Assembly: GCF_000968015.1 (NCBI RefSeq)
Contig: NZ_LACH01000003.1
Span: forward strand, 39,436 to 103,435
Reading direction: 5' to 3'
DNA: 64,000 nucleotides
DNA from: Pseudomonas fluorescens
Lineage (GTDB): Bacteria > Pseudomonadota > Gammaproteobacteria > Pseudomonadales > Pseudomonadaceae
The translations under genes and the position numbers were made by a program. Under the pieces are notes generated by a model. It was not told the origin of the DNA and did no database searches. It was given only the letters and a program-made list of their open reading frames with translations. This document shows, one piece after another, positions 26,733 to 36,842 of this stretch (the stretch's first letter is position 1; each line of letters begins with the position of its first letter).

Positions 26733-29700
26733 TCAGTTCTCCTCAATATCGGTCGGCAGTGGACGCGGCAGATCATCACCGGATGAACCATCGAGCCAGT
26801 CGACTTTGGACATTTTGCGCACCACGACGAATTCGTCGCGGTTGCAACCGACGGTGCCGTAATAGTTGAAACCGTAGGCCTGCTGGGCATAGCCGCCGAT
26901 CATGTGGGTCGGCTTGAGCACCACCCGGGTAACCGAGTTGTGGTGGCCGCCACGGGTCTTGGTGGTTTCCGAGCCGGGCACGTTCACGATCCGTTCCTGG
27001 GCGTGGTACATCATCACCATGCCGTCCTTGACCCGTTGGCTGACCACCGCACGGGCGGTCAGTGCACCGTTGATGTTGAAGCACTCGATCCAGTCGTTGT
27101 CCTCGATACCGGCGCGTTTCGCGTCGTTCTCCGAGAGCCAGACAATCGGCCCGCCACGGCTGAGGGTGAGCATCAGCAAGTTGTCGCTGTAGGTGCTGTG
27201 GATGCCCCATTTCTGGTGCGGGGTGATCCAGTTCAGGACGATTTCGATCTCGCCGTTGCTGCGCTTGCCTTTCACCCCTTCGATGGTGCGGGTGTTGACC
27301 GGCGGCCGATAACTCATCAGTTGCTCGCCGAACGCCTGCATCCACGGGTGATCCTGGTAGAACTGCTGGCGACCGGTGATGGTGCGCCATGGGATCCCTT
27401 CGTGAACGTTGGTGTAACCGGCGTTGTAGCTGACGTGATCATCTTCGAGCCCCGACCAGGTCGGGCTGGAAATGATCTTGCGCGGCTGTGCCTGAATGTC
27501 GCGGAAGCGAATCGCCTCGTGGGCCTTGGACAGCGCCAGGTGGCTGTGGTCGATGCCGGTGAATTCCGACAGCGCGGCCCAGGCCTTGACGGCGACCTGG
27601 CCGTTGGTTTCCGGCGCAAGGGACAGAATCACCTCAGCGGCGTCGATGGCCGTGTCGATTTTCGGCCGACCCTGGCTGATACCGGCATCGCCTTCTTTGT
27701 GATTGAGTTCACCGAGGAATTTCACTTCGTCTTCGGTGTTCCAGTTGATGCCTTTGCCGCCGTTGCCGTGTTTCTCCAGCAATGGCCCGAGGGACGAGAA
27801 CTGTTTGTAGATGTTTGGGTAGTCACGCTCCACCACGTGCAGATTCGGCGCGTTCTTGCCCGGCTCCGGTGCGACGCCGGCGCTTTTCCAGTCGGTGCCG
27901 CCGAACGGTTGGGCCAGTTCGCCGACGCTGTCGTGCATCAACGGGATGGTCACCAGGTCCTTTTCAACGCCCAGGTGCCCTTCGGACATGCTGGAGAACG
28001 CCTTGGCGATGCCTTTGTAGATTTCCCAGTCGGAACGCGATTCCCACGCCGGGTCGATGGCGGCCGACAACGGGTGAATGAACGGGTGCATGTCCGAGGT
28101 GTTCATGTCGTCTTTTTCGTACCAGGTTGCGGTCGGCAACACGATGTCGGAATAGACGCAGGTCGAGGACATGCGGAAATCCAGCGTGGTGACCAGATCG
28201 AGCTTGCCGATGGCGCCCTCGTCCACCCATTCGGCTTCTTCAGGTTTGCAGTCGCCGACCTGGCCGATGTCTTCGTTCATCACCCCGTTTTTGGTGCCCA
28301 GCAGGTACTTGAGCATGTACTCGTGGCCCTTGCCCGAGGAGCCCAGCAGGTTGGAACGCCAGATGAACATGTTGCGCGGGAAGTTGACCGGGCTGTCCGG
28401 CTGTTCGCAGGAGAAGCGCAGCGAGCCGTCTTGCAACGACTTGACCACGTAGTCTTTCGGGTCCATGCCGGCAGCAGCCGCATCGCGGCAAATGTGCAGA
28501 GGGTTAGTGTTGAGTTGCGGTGCGCTGGGCAACCAGCCGGCGCGTTCGGCGCGGATGTTGTAGTCCAGCGCATGCTCAGGGAATTGTGATTTATCGGCCA
28601 ATGGCGAGAGCACGTCGTGCATGCTCATCTTCTCGTGACGCCATTGCGAACTGTGGGCGTAGAAGAAGCTGGTGCCGTTCATTTGGCGAGGCGGACGGTT
28701 CCAGTCCAGGCCGAACGCCAATGGCAGCCAGCCGCATTGCGGACGGAGTTTTTCCTGACCGACGTAATGCGCCCAACCGCCACCGGTCTGACCGACACAC
28801 CCGCAGAGCATAAGCATGTTGATCAGCCCGCGGTAGTTCATGTCCATGTGGTACCAGTGGTTCATCGCCGCGCCGACGATGATCATCGAGCGCCCCTTGG
28901 TCTTGTCGGCGTTATCGGCAAACTCACGGGCAATCTGGATGGCTTTCTCACGGCTGACGCCGGTGATCTGCTCCTGCCACGCCGGGGTGCCAGGCACCGA
29001 GGCGTCGTCGTAATCCTTGGCGACGTTTTCGCCGCCGAGGCCGCGATCGATGGCCAGGTTGGCGGCCGACAGGTCGAACACGGTGGCGACTTTGGCTACG
29101 CTGCCGTCCGCCAGCACCACGTTATGCACCGGCACGCGGCGGTACTGCACGGCATCGCCGGCCACGTGCTGGAAGTGCTCGTGGGACTCGCCGGCAAAAT
29201 ACGGGAACGCTACTTCGGCAACGTCATCGCCGATCAGGCTCAGCTTCAGATCGATCTCACGGCCTTCGCCGCCTTCACGGGGAAGGATGTTCCACTTGCC
29301 CTTCTCGCCCCAGCGATAACCGATGGAACCCTGAGGGGACACCAGTTCGCCGCTGACATCGAGGGCGATGGTTTTCCATTCCGGGTTGTTTTCCTGGCCG
29401 AGGTTGTCGGTCAGGTCACTGGCGCGCAGGAAGCGGTCCGGCTGATAACCGGCGCCCGGGGCCTTGTCGACCATTTGCTTAAGCAGCACCAGCACCGGCA
29501 AGTCGGTGAAGCGCTTGGCGTAGTCGGTGAAATAGGCGCTCGGTTTGTCCAGGTGGAATTCTTTGAAGATCACATGGTTGAACGCCTGGGCCAGCGCCGC
29601 ATCGGTGCCTTGTTTAGGGTTCAGCCACAGGTCGGTGAGCTTGGCGACTTCCGAGTAATCGGGAGTGATTGCGACCGTCTTGGTGCCCTTGTAACGGACT

Positions 29701-30506
29701 TCGGTGAAGAAGTGCGCGTCGGGGGTACGGGTCTGCGGGACGTTGGAGCCCCAGGCGATGATGTAGTTGGAGTTGTACCAGTCGGCCGATTCCGGCACGT
29801 CGGTCTGCTCGCCCCAGACCATCGGCGAGGCCGGTGGCAAGTCGCAGTACCAGTCGTAGAAACTCAGGCAGGCGCCACCGATCAGCGACAGGTAACGCGA
29901 ACCTGCGGCGTAGCTGACCATCGACATGGCCGGGATCGGCGAGAAGCCGACGATCCGGTCAGGGCCGTATTGCTTGATCGTATAGACGTTGGCGGCGGCG
30001 ATGATCTCGTTCACTTCCTCCCAGTTGGAGCGAATGAAGCCACCCATGCCGCGTTTGCTTTTATAGGAGTCGGCCTTGGCCTTGTCCTCGACGATGCTGG
30101 CCCAGGCTTCCACCGGCGCCATGGTCTGCCGCGCATCGCGCCAGAGCTTGAGCAACGGCTTGCGGATTTTCGGGTACTTGAGCCGGTTGGCGCTGTAGAT
30201 GTACCAGCTGTAACTGGCACCACGGGGACAGCCACGGGGCTCATGGTTCGGCAGATCGTTACGGGTACGCGGGTAGTCGGTCTGCTGGGTTTCCCAGGTG
30301 ATCAGGCCGTTCTTGACGTAGATTTTCCACGAGCAGGAACCGGTGCAGTTCACCCCGTGGGTGGAACGCACGATCTTGTCGTACTGCCAGCGCGAACGGT
30401 AGACGTTCTCCCAGTCGCGAGACTCTTTGCGGGTCTCGCCATGACCATCGGAAAACTCGTTTTGCTTACGGTTGAAAAACCGCAATTGATCCAGTAAATG
30501 ACTCAC
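26733..30506 (-). CDS. narG: Respiratory nitrate reductase alpha subunit
   Basis: 1257 residues, full length for membrane-bound NarG. The N-terminal HGVNCTGSCSW (near residue 50) holds the His and Cys ligands of the FS0 cluster, and no Tat signal cleavage is expected, in line with a cytoplasm-facing enzyme. Mo-bisMGD binding segments run through the body. It reduces nitrate to nitrite. The start is GTG at 30506, preceded by GAGAGGA. Fourth gene of narK1K2GHJI. Confidence 0.97.
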   Translation of the reverse strand: MSHLLDQLRFFNRKQNEFSDGHGETRKESRDWENVYRSRWQYDKIVRSTHGVNCTGSCSWKIYVKNGLITWETQQTDYPRTRNDLPNHEPRGCPRGASYSWYIYSANRLKYPKIRKPLLKLWRDARQTMAPVEAWASIVEDKAKADSYKSKRGMGGFIRSNWEEVNEIIAAANVYTIKQYGPDRIVGFSPIPAMSMVSYAAGSRYLSLIGGACLSFYDWYCDLPPASPMVWGEQTDVPESADWYNSNYIIAWGSNVPQTRTPDAHFFTEVRYKGTKTVAITPDYSEVAKLTDLWLNPKQGTDAALAQAFNHVIFKEFHLDKPSAYFTDYAKRFTDLPVLVLLKQMVDKAPGAGYQPDRFLRASDLTDNLGQENNPEWKTIALDVSGELVSPQGSIGYRWGEKGKWNILPREGGEGREIDLKLSLIGDDVAEVAFPYFAGESHEHFQHVAGDAVQYRRVPVHNVVLADGSVAKVATVFDLSAANLAIDRGLGGENVAKDYDDASVPGTPAWQEQITGVSREKAIQIAREFADNADKTKGRSMIIVGAAMNHWYHMDMNYRGLINMLMLCGCVGQTGGGWAHYVGQEKLRPQCGWLPLAFGLDWNRPPRQMNGTSFFYAHSSQWRHEKMSMHDVLSPLADKSQFPEHALDYNIRAERAGWLPSAPQLNTNPLHICRDAAAAGMDPKDYVVKSLQDGSLRFSCEQPDSPVNFPRNMFIWRSNLLGSSGKGHEYMLKYLLGTKNGVMNEDIGQVGDCKPEEAEWVDEGAIGKLDLVTTLDFRMSSTCVYSDIVLPTATWYEKDDMNTSDMHPFIHPLSAAIDPAWESRSDWEIYKGIAKAFSSMSEGHLGVEKDLVTIPLMHDSVGELAQPFGGTDWKSAGVAPEPGKNAPNLHVVERDYPNIYKQFSSLGPLLEKHGNGGKGINWNTEDEVKFLGELNHKEGDAGISQGRPKIDTAIDAAEVILSLAPETNGQVAVKAWAALSEFTGIDHSHLALSKAHEAIRFRDIQAQPRKIISSPTWSGLEDDHVSYNAGYTNVHEGIPWRTITGRQQFYQDHPWMQAFGEQLMSYRPPVNTRTIEGVKGKRSNGEIEIVLNWITPHQKWGIHSTYSDNLLMLTLSRGGPIVWLSENDAKRAGIEDNDWIECFNINGALTARAVVSQRVKDGMVMMYHAQERIVNVPGSETTKTRGGHHNSVTRVVLKPTHMIGGYAQQAYGFNYYGTVGCNRDEFVVVRKMSKVDWLDGSSGDDLPRPLPTDIEEN

Positions 30507-30575
30507 GGTGTAGTCCTCTCAGGCTTTGTCGCGGAGTCTGTGCCCCGCCCACGCAATGGGTTGGATTCGCTCGAT

Positions 30576-31973
30576 TCAGCAGGGTGTCGCGGCGCCTTTG
30601 CGCGCGTACCACCACCACGTCACGACGATGCAGCTCAGGTAAAAGCCGACGAACATGTAGAAGGCCATCTCCGGGCCGCCGGTCTGGGCCATCGAAGTGC
30701 CGAAGGATTTGGGAATGAAGAACGCACCGAAGGCGCCCATGGCTGAGCTGAAGCCCAGGACCGCGGCTGACTCTTTGCCCGCATTCTTCAGCGCTTGTTC
30801 GCGCACAGCGGGTGGTTTGCCGGCCGAGGCTTTTTCATGCTGGGTACGGAAGATCACCGGGATCATGCGGAAGGTGGAGCCGTTGCCGACACCAGTAGTG
30901 ATGAACAGCAACATGAACATGCCGAGGAAGCCGTAGAAGTTACCGCCGGTACCGTTCTGCGGCAGAAAGTGCAGCACCCCGAAGACCATCACGATCATCG
31001 CCACGAAGTTCCACAAGGTCACTTTCGCGCCACCGAGTTTGTCCGCCAGCCAACCGCCCAATGGGCGTACCAGCGCACCGACCAATGGGCCGAGGAAGGC
31101 GAATTTCAAGGCAATGACATCAGGGAACGAGGTTTTGATCAGCAGCGGAAACGCGGCGGAGAAACCGATGAACGAACCGAAGGTTGCCAGGTACAACCAG
31201 CACATCAGCCAGTTGTGTTTGCGTTTGAAAATGACGGCCTGCTCGCTGAACGAAGCGCGGGCACTGGACAGGTCATTCATGCCGAACCAGGCCAGCACCG
31301 TCACCAGGACAATAAACGGTACCCAGATGAAGCCGGCGTTCTGCAACCACAACTGACCGCCGTCCGGCAGTGCTTGCGGCGAGCCGCCCATGAAACCGAA
31401 CACCCCGAAAGTAATCACCAGCGGCACACAGAACTGCATCACTGAAACGCCCAGGTTACCCAGCCCGGCGTTGAGGCCAAGGGCTGTGCCCTGCTGCGAC
31501 TTGGGATAGAAGAAGCTGATGTTGGACATGCTCGAGGCGAAGTTGCCGCCGCCGAAACCGCAGAGCAAGGCAATCAACACGAACACGCTGTAGGAGGTGC
31601 TCGGGTCCTGCACGGCGAAGCCCATCCAGATCGAGGGCAACAACAGGGACGCAGTGCTCAGGGCGGTCCAGCGACGGCCACCGAAGATCGGCACCATAAA
31701 GGAATAGAAGACGCGCAAGGTCGCCCCGGACAGCCCCGGCAACGCCGCCAGCCAGAACAGCTGGTCGGTGGTGAAGGTGAAACCGATGGCGTTCAAGCGC
31801 ACGATCACCGTGCTCCAGACCATCCACACCGCAAAGGCCAGCAGCAGCGCAGGAATGGAAATCCACAAGTTGCGCGTGGCGGTCTGTTTGCCGCTACGTC
31901 CCCAGAATGCTGGGTCCTCGGGGCGCCAGTCATGAATGACCGGGCCTTTGTCAGGCTTTTGCAGAACGGACAT
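30576..31973 (-). CDS. narK2: Nitrate/nitrite transporter NarK2
   Basis: 465 residues, MFS with 12 membrane segments. The nitrate signature glycine runs (GFGGGNFASSMSNISFFYPK and GVGNGSTFRMIPVIF) are present. In Pseudomonas this member is taken to exchange nitrite for nitrate. Its start overlaps the last 23 bp of narK1 and has AGGAGA as ribosome site. Confidence 0.93.
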   Translation of the reverse strand: MSVLQKPDKGPVIHDWRPEDPAFWGRSGKQTATRNLWISIPALLLAFAVWMVWSTVIVRLNAIGFTFTTDQLFWLAALPGLSGATLRVFYSFMVPIFGGRRWTALSTASLLLPSIWMGFAVQDPSTSYSVFVLIALLCGFGGGNFASSMSNISFFYPKSQQGTALGLNAGLGNLGVSVMQFCVPLVITFGVFGFMGGSPQALPDGGQLWLQNAGFIWVPFIVLVTVLAWFGMNDLSSARASFSEQAVIFKRKHNWLMCWLYLATFGSFIGFSAAFPLLIKTSFPDVIALKFAFLGPLVGALVRPLGGWLADKLGGAKVTLWNFVAMIVMVFGVLHFLPQNGTGGNFYGFLGMFMLLFITTGVGNGSTFRMIPVIFRTQHEKASAGKPPAVREQALKNAGKESAAVLGFSSAMGAFGAFFIPKSFGTSMAQTGGPEMAFYMFVGFYLSCIVVTWWWYARKGAATPC

Positions 31974-33255
31974 GTTCTTCTCCTAGGGCAATGCTGGAAA
32001 TCGGGGACGGGGTCAGCAGCGGCGCTTTACCCAGCACCGGGCTTTTGCGTATTTCGCTGAAGTACATCCAGGTGAGGGAGACCCAGACCACGCCGTACAT
32101 CAACATGAAGCAGGAAGAGCGCACGCCAGTGAGGTCCACCAGGGCGCCGAACAGGATCGGAAGCACGAAGCCGCCCAGGCCACCGGCGAGGCCGACGATG
32201 CCGGACACCGCACCCATGTTTTTCGGGTAGTCGTTGGCGATGTATTTGAAGACCGAGGCCTTGCCGAAGGCGAAGGCGATGCCCATGACAAACAGCAGCG
32301 CGGTGAACAGCGCGGGATTGAGACCGATGTGGAAATCCACCGGGCCGTTGATCGTTTGCACTTGCAGTTGGGTTTGGGGATACGAGAGCAGGAACAGGCA
32401 GATCCAGCTGACCCACAACACCCACCAGGTCACGCTTTGCGCACCCCAGCGATCCGACATCCAGCCGCCGACCGCACGCAGCACGCCGCCGGGCAGGGAG
32501 AAACAGGCCGCCAGCAGCGCCGCGCTTTGCAGGCTGAAACCGTATTCCTGCACGTAGTACTTGGTCATCCACAGCGCGAGGGCGACATAACCACCGAAGA
32601 CGATCGAGTAGTACTGGCAGTAGCGCCACACTGCGGGGTCCTTCAGCGAGCTGAGTTGCTCACGCAAGGTGGCGCCGGTGGCACTGCGGTGGTCCTTGTT
32701 TTCAGCGCTGAGGAACCAGAACAACAGCGCGGTAATAAAGAGGATCGCGCTGAAGACTTTCGGCACCAGCTGCCAGCTGCCGGCAGCGATCAGTGCCGGG
32801 GCGAGAAACTTGGTCACCGCGGCCCCGGCGTTACCGGCACCAAAGATGCCCATCGCAAAGCCCTGATTCTCTTTGTCGAACCATTTGGCGACGTAGGCAA
32901 TCCCGACCGAGAACGAGCCGCCGGCCAGGCCGACGAACAAGCCCAGCACCAGGAACTGCCAGTAGGCGGTGGCGTGACTGATCAGGTAAAGCGGCGTGAC
33001 GCAGGCCAGCATCAACAGGAAGAACACGCTGCGCCCGCCAAAGCGGTCGGTCAGCAGGCCCAGCGGCAACCGCACCAGCGAGCCGGTCAGGACCGGGGTC
33101 GCGGCCAGCAGGCCGAACTGGGTTTCGTTGAGCTGGAGAAGGTCCTTGATCGGTACACCGAGCACGGCAAACATCATCCAGACCATGAAACAGACAGTGA
33201 AGGCCAGCGTGCTCATGCCCAGCACCAAGCCTTGTCGTACACGCGGTGGGTTCAC
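31951..33255 (-). CDS. narK1: Nitrate transporter NarK1
   Basis: 434 residues, MFS, 12 membrane segments, with nitrate signature GLAGGSFSVGIAYVAKWF and GLAGGLGGFVLPILFG. NarK1-type members are considered nitrate/proton symporters that start uptake. First gene of narK1K2GHJI; the start is GTG at 33255 with GGAGAG upstream. The FNR box and NarL sites for the operon are in the following intergenic region. Confidence 0.93.
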   Translation of the reverse strand: MNPPRVRQGLVLGMSTLAFTVCFMVWMMFAVLGVPIKDLLQLNETQFGLLAATPVLTGSLVRLPLGLLTDRFGGRSVFFLLMLACVTPLYLISHATAYWQFLVLGLFVGLAGGSFSVGIAYVAKWFDKENQGFAMGIFGAGNAGAAVTKFLAPALIAAGSWQLVPKVFSAILFITALLFWFLSAENKDHRSATGATLREQLSSLKDPAVWRYCQYYSIVFGGYVALALWMTKYYVQEYGFSLQSAALLAACFSLPGGVLRAVGGWMSDRWGAQSVTWWVLWVSWICLFLLSYPQTQLQVQTINGPVDFHIGLNPALFTALLFVMGIAFAFGKASVFKYIANDYPKNMGAVSGIVGLAGGLGGFVLPILFGALVDLTGVRSSCFMLMYGVVWVSLTWMYFSEIRKSPVLGKAPLLTPSPISSIALGEEHVRSAKA

Positions 33256-33314
33256 AAATGCTCTCCAATCAATTAGCCATGGCGGCAGACTAGAGAGGCC
33301 AACCCTGCAAAAAC

Positions 33315-33328
33315 TTGATCCATGTCAA
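33315..33328 (-). promoter_or_regulatory. ANR/DNR box before narK1
   Basis: TTGATCCATGTCAA, one base off the TTGAT-N4-ATCAA consensus, 60 bp upstream of narK1 and within the narK1-narX divergent region. Confidence 0.75.
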
Positions 33329-33366
33329 CGAAGCCCATGGGGGCATAGGCCTATGCTTGTGCGGTC

Positions 33367-33382
33367 TACCTCTAAGGAGGTA
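33367..33382. promoter_or_regulatory. NarL 7-2-7 heptamer pair, narK1-narX region
   Basis: TACCTCT-AA-GGAGGTA, two NarL heptamers as a 7-2-7 inverted pair. A further single heptamer (AGAGGTA) lies at 33473-33479, nearer narX. Predicts nitrate control of narK1 and possibly feedback on narXL. A palindrome GCATAGGCCTATGC is at 33343-33356. Confidence 0.75.
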
Positions 33383-33560
33383 GTACAGGGAAACCCTAAA
33401 ACCGTTTGTTTATCAGCGTCTTAAGGTTTTCTGCCAAGGTTTTTGCTGACAAGGATCAGTCGACAACTCTTTAGAGGTAGCGCGCCCGGGATCGGCGGCA
33501 AAACCCCTTCCTGGAGCTCCACGTGCTCTGTTTTCCTGAATTCTTCCGGGACCTGCGCTG

Positions 33561-35363
33561 ATGATCCGCTGGTTGCGCAGCTCCCTGCCCGCTCGCGCCG
33601 GGCTGGCGGTGATCCTGATCGCCGTGCTCGCCCTCGCCAGTTCGTTGAGCGCCGGACTGATCGCCTGGTTCAGCCAGGGCGATGCGGCCGCCATCAACAC
33701 CGCAGGCTCGGTGCGCATGGAGACTTACCACCTGAGCTGGAAACTGGCCGCGGGTGCAACCGGCGAAGAAATCATCGCCATCAGCGACAGCTTGCAAACC
33801 CGCCTCAACAGCCAGTCACTCAAGGCGGTGTTGGAAGATGGCCCGACCACAGCGCTGCAAATCAGCTACGGGCAAATCCAGCAGCAATGGAACGAGGATT
33901 TGCGCCCGGCACTGGAGCGCGGCGATGCCGCCTATTTTCAGGTCCAGGCCCTGCCCTTCATTGAACAACTGAACCAGTTCGTCAACCTGTTGCAGCGCGA
34001 AAGCGAACAAAAGCAAGGCTGGCAACAGGTGATTCAGGGCATGGCCTTATTCACCACCATGATTGTTCTGCTGCTTGGGCTCTACGAGTTGCAATGTGGC
34101 GTGGTCACGCCCTTGAAAGAGTTGGTGGATGCGACCCAGCGCTTTCGTCGCGGCGATTTCAAGGTGCGGGTCAATCATCAGTCCCAGGACGAACTGGGCC
34201 AGTTGGCCACGAGTTTCAACGCCATGGCCGAGACGATCGAAGACTCGCATCGCACCCTTGAGAGTCAGGTCCAGCAAAAAACCCTGAACCTGCAACAAGC
34301 CAATGCCGCCCTCGAGTTGCTGTACCAAAGCAGTCGAAGCCTGGCCACACGCCTGGCCAATGCCGAAGGCCTGGATGAGTTGATCCGGCGCTTCCAGCAA
34401 CGCCTGCCCGGCTTGCGCCTGTCGCTGTGCCTGCAAGGACAAATGCAGGCACCGGCCCAGCAGTTGCTCGCCCTGCATGGCGCGAACATCCGCGAAGTCT
34501 GCGCCAGCAGCGATTGCGCCACGTGTCAGAAGCACCATAAAGCCAGCCCGCAAACCTTCAGCATCAGCAATCAGGGCAGCGAACTGGGCGAGCTCAAGGC
34601 GCACTTTGTCGACGGACACCCGACACAAGCCTGGGAAACCCAATTGATCCAGGCCCTGGCCAACCTGATCGGCACCTCGCTCTCGCTCAAGCGTCAACGA
34701 GAGCAGGATCATCGCCTGCTGCTGCTCGACGAACGCACGATCATCGCCCGCGAGCTGCACGACTCACTGGCCCAGGCCCTGTCCTACATGAAGCTACAAG
34801 TCAGCCGCCTGCAAACCCTGATGCGCCGTGGCGAACCGGTCGAAACCCTGGAAAACGTCACGGCCGAACTGCGCGAAGGGCTGAACAATGCCTACCGCCA
34901 GTTACGTGAGCTGCTGACCACCTTTCGCTTGCAGATTCACGATGCGGGGCTGGTGCAGGAACTCAAGGACACCGCCGAGGAGTTCTCCCGCCGCGGCGAA
35001 TTCCAGGTGCACCTGCACGTCGACGCGTTGGCCTTTCAGCTATCGGCCAGCGAACAAATCCACATTCTGCAGATCACCCGCGAAGCGCTCTCCAACTGCC
35101 TGCGCCACGCCCATGCGCAGAACGCCTGGCTGCAACTGCGTCAGGACGGTGAAACCGTTCGGCTCATCGTCGAAGACGACGGGCGCGGCTTCAGCGGCAA
35201 CGTCGACCAACGCGAACACCACGGCCTGAAAATCATGGATGAGCGGGCCCGCAGCTTGCGCGGTCAACTCGAAATAGTCTCCAGGGAGCCGCAAGGCACC
35301 CGCGTCCAACTGGAATTCCAACCGGAGTTTCTCGGGCAGCAAACAGAAGGTAGCGTCACATGA
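33561..35363 (+). CDS. narX: Nitrate/nitrite sensor histidine kinase
   Basis: 600 residues. TM1 at ~14-36, a periplasmic sensor with the nitrate-binding P-box around NTAGSVRMETYHLSW (about residues 45-60), TM2 near 165-180, HAMP, a central cysteine-bearing module (CASSDCATCQKHH) and a HisKA_3/HATPase core with the phosphoacceptor in ARELHDSLAQALSYMKLQ. It phosphorylates NarL when nitrate is present. Overlaps narL by ATGA. Confidence 0.95.
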   Translation: MIRWLRSSLPARAGLAVILIAVLALASSLSAGLIAWFSQGDAAAINTAGSVRMETYHLSWKLAAGATGEEIIAISDSLQTRLNSQSLKAVLEDGPTTALQISYGQIQQQWNEDLRPALERGDAAYFQVQALPFIEQLNQFVNLLQRESEQKQGWQQVIQGMALFTTMIVLLLGLYELQCGVVTPLKELVDATQRFRRGDFKVRVNHQSQDELGQLATSFNAMAETIEDSHRTLESQVQQKTLNLQQANAALELLYQSSRSLATRLANAEGLDELIRRFQQRLPGLRLSLCLQGQMQAPAQQLLALHGANIREVCASSDCATCQKHHKASPQTFSISNQGSELGELKAHFVDGHPTQAWETQLIQALANLIGTSLSLKRQREQDHRLLLLDERTIIARELHDSLAQALSYMKLQVSRLQTLMRRGEPVETLENVTAELREGLNNAYRQLRELLTTFRLQIHDAGLVQELKDTAEEFSRRGEFQVHLHVDALAFQLSASEQIHILQITREALSNCLRHAHAQNAWLQLRQDGETVRLIVEDDGRGFSGNVDQREHHGLKIMDERARSLRGQLEIVSREPQGTRVQLEFQPEFLGQQTEGSVT

Positions 35364-36007
35364 ACCCGTCCCTGCAACACACCATCCTGCTGGTTGACGA
35401 CCATCCGATGATGCGTCACGGCATCCGCCAGATGCTCGAACTCGAAGATGATTTCCTGATCGTCGGCGAAGCCAACAACGGTGAAGAAGCACTCGTTCTG
35501 ATCGAGCCGCTGCAACCAGATCTGGTGCTGCTTGATAACAACATGCCGCAGATGAATGGCATTGAAACCCTGCGCCAGTTACGAGCGATGCACTACACCG
35601 GCAAAGTGTTGCTGTTTACGGTCTCGGACGCCGAAGACGATATTCGTGACGCATTGCGTCTGGATGCCGACGGCTATCTGCTCAAGGACATGGAACCCGA
35701 ACTGTTGATTCAGTACATCCGCAATGCCTTGAACGGCGAATTGGTGATCAGCCCGGGGCTGACCCAAGTCATGGCCCAGGCACTGCGCTCACCGCAGCGT
35801 CAGACCGTGGTGGAACTGACCGAGCGTGAGCGTCAGGTGCTGAAAACCATCGCCAGCGGCTTCAGCAACAAGGTCATCGGGCACAAGCTGGGCATCACCG
35901 AAGGCACGGTCAAGGTTCACGTGAAAAACCTGCTGCACAAACTCGGCTTGCGCTCGCGGGTCGAGGCGGCGGTGTGGGCCATGGAGCATCTGCGCAATGC
36001 GGGCTGA
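35360..36007 (+). CDS. narL: Nitrate response regulator
   Basis: 215 residues. Receiver domain with acidic pocket DD (residues 14-15), phospho-Asp in LVLLDNNMPQMNG (about residue 56) and Lys in YLLKDMEPE; LuxR-type HTH in LTERERQVLKTIASG ... GTVKVHVKNLLHKLGL. It activates nar and represses or activates other anaerobic genes. Overlaps narX. Confidence 0.95.
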   Translation: MNPSLQHTILLVDDHPMMRHGIRQMLELEDDFLIVGEANNGEEALVLIEPLQPDLVLLDNNMPQMNGIETLRQLRAMHYTGKVLLFTVSDAEDDIRDALRLDADGYLLKDMEPELLIQYIRNALNGELVISPGLTQVMAQALRSPQRQTVVELTERERQVLKTIASGFSNKVIGHKLGITEGTVKVHVKNLLHKLGLRSRVEAAVWAMEHLRNAG

Positions 36008-36013
36008 CGGGCA

Positions 36014-36029
36014 TCCCTCCTTGGAGGTA
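36014..36029 (+). promoter_or_regulatory. NarL 7-2-7 site before the first dnr-type gene
   Basis: TCCCTCC-TT-GGAGGTA, 65 bp before the ATG at 36094, just after the narL stop. A third GGAGGTA heptamer is next to the start codon at 36083-36090. Confidence 0.65.
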
Positions 36030-36093
36030 GGCCGGCAGAGGCATAGGTCATTCGCCTCTTGCTCTCTACTATGACCGTCAGCGGAGGTACGCC

Positions 36094-36768
36094 ATGCTGA
36101 CCCACCCTTCCATCGTTTTAACGTTGCGTCGTCATCATCTGTTCAGCCAACTGCCAGAGAAAATCTTCGAGGAAGTCTGCGGCCTGGCCATGCTCAAACG
36201 TCTGGCCTGTCACAGCACACTCATGCACCAAGGGGATCCGGCCAAGCGCTTTTTCCTGCTGGTCAGCGGCCAGATCAAGTTGTACCGGCTCACCGGTGAA
36301 GGCCAGGAGAACCTGGTGGAGATCATTCAGCCCGGCCAGACCTTTGCCGAAGCGTTGCTGTTCAGCCAGGCCCGTCTCTACCCGGTGAGCGCCACGGCGC
36401 TGAAGGACAGCGTGCTGGTGAGTATCGAGGGCAGCCATTACCGCAACGCCCTGGAAGACCAGCCGAAAGTCTGCCTGGCGATCCTGGCGAGCATGAGCGT
36501 GCACCTGCACCTGCGTCTTCGCGACATCGACACCTTGACCATGGCCAGCGCGAGCCGTCGGGTGATCAATTTCCTGTTCCAGGAACGCAACCCGGTCAGC
36601 GGCTTGATTGTCTTGCAGGTGTCCAAACGCCTGGTGGCCTCTAAGTTGGGCATCCAGCCGGAAACCTTTTCGCGGATCTTGCACCGGCTGGTGGACAGCG
36701 GCCTGATCGCGATGGAACGCCGCAATATCAGCATCCTCGCCGAAGAGGATCTCGCGGCTTTCCAATAG
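36094..36768 (+). CDS. CRP/FNR-family regulator, DNR type (first copy)
   Basis: 224 residues. Cyclic-nucleotide-fold sensor then HTH with SKLGIQPETFSRILHRL. The N-terminal cysteines that bind the FNR/ANR iron-sulfur cluster are absent, which places it in the heme/NO-sensing DNR group. It is less like P. aeruginosa DNR than the second copy at 47728. Preceded by a NarL site, so nitrate likely controls it, giving nitrate and NO inputs to denitrification. Confidence 0.85.
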   Translation: MLTHPSIVLTLRRHHLFSQLPEKIFEEVCGLAMLKRLACHSTLMHQGDPAKRFFLLVSGQIKLYRLTGEGQENLVEIIQPGQTFAEALLFSQARLYPVSATALKDSVLVSIEGSHYRNALEDQPKVCLAILASMSVHLHLRLRDIDTLTMASASRRVINFLFQERNPVSGLIVLQVSKRLVASKLGIQPETFSRILHRLVDSGLIAMERRNISILAEEDLAAFQ

Positions 36769-36774
36769 ACGGAA

Positions 36775-36788
36775 TTGACCGCAGTCAA
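36775..36788 (+). promoter_or_regulatory. ANR/DNR box before the DGC-domain gene
   Basis: TTGACCGCAGTCAA, a perfect palindrome with one change per half from TTGAT-N4-ATCAA, 55 bp before the start at 36843. Confidence 0.7.
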
Positions 36789-36842
36789 TGCGCAATGCCA
36801 CCGGCCTTGCACACTGAAGAAGTCCATCCATGGAGAACGCTC

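Noticed and set aside
28617..30497. 626-codon plus-strand frame
   Set aside because: Antisense shadow of narG, caused by high GC and codon bias. Similar long shadows lie opposite nrdD (20311-21501) and the 3' part of narG (26904-28589).
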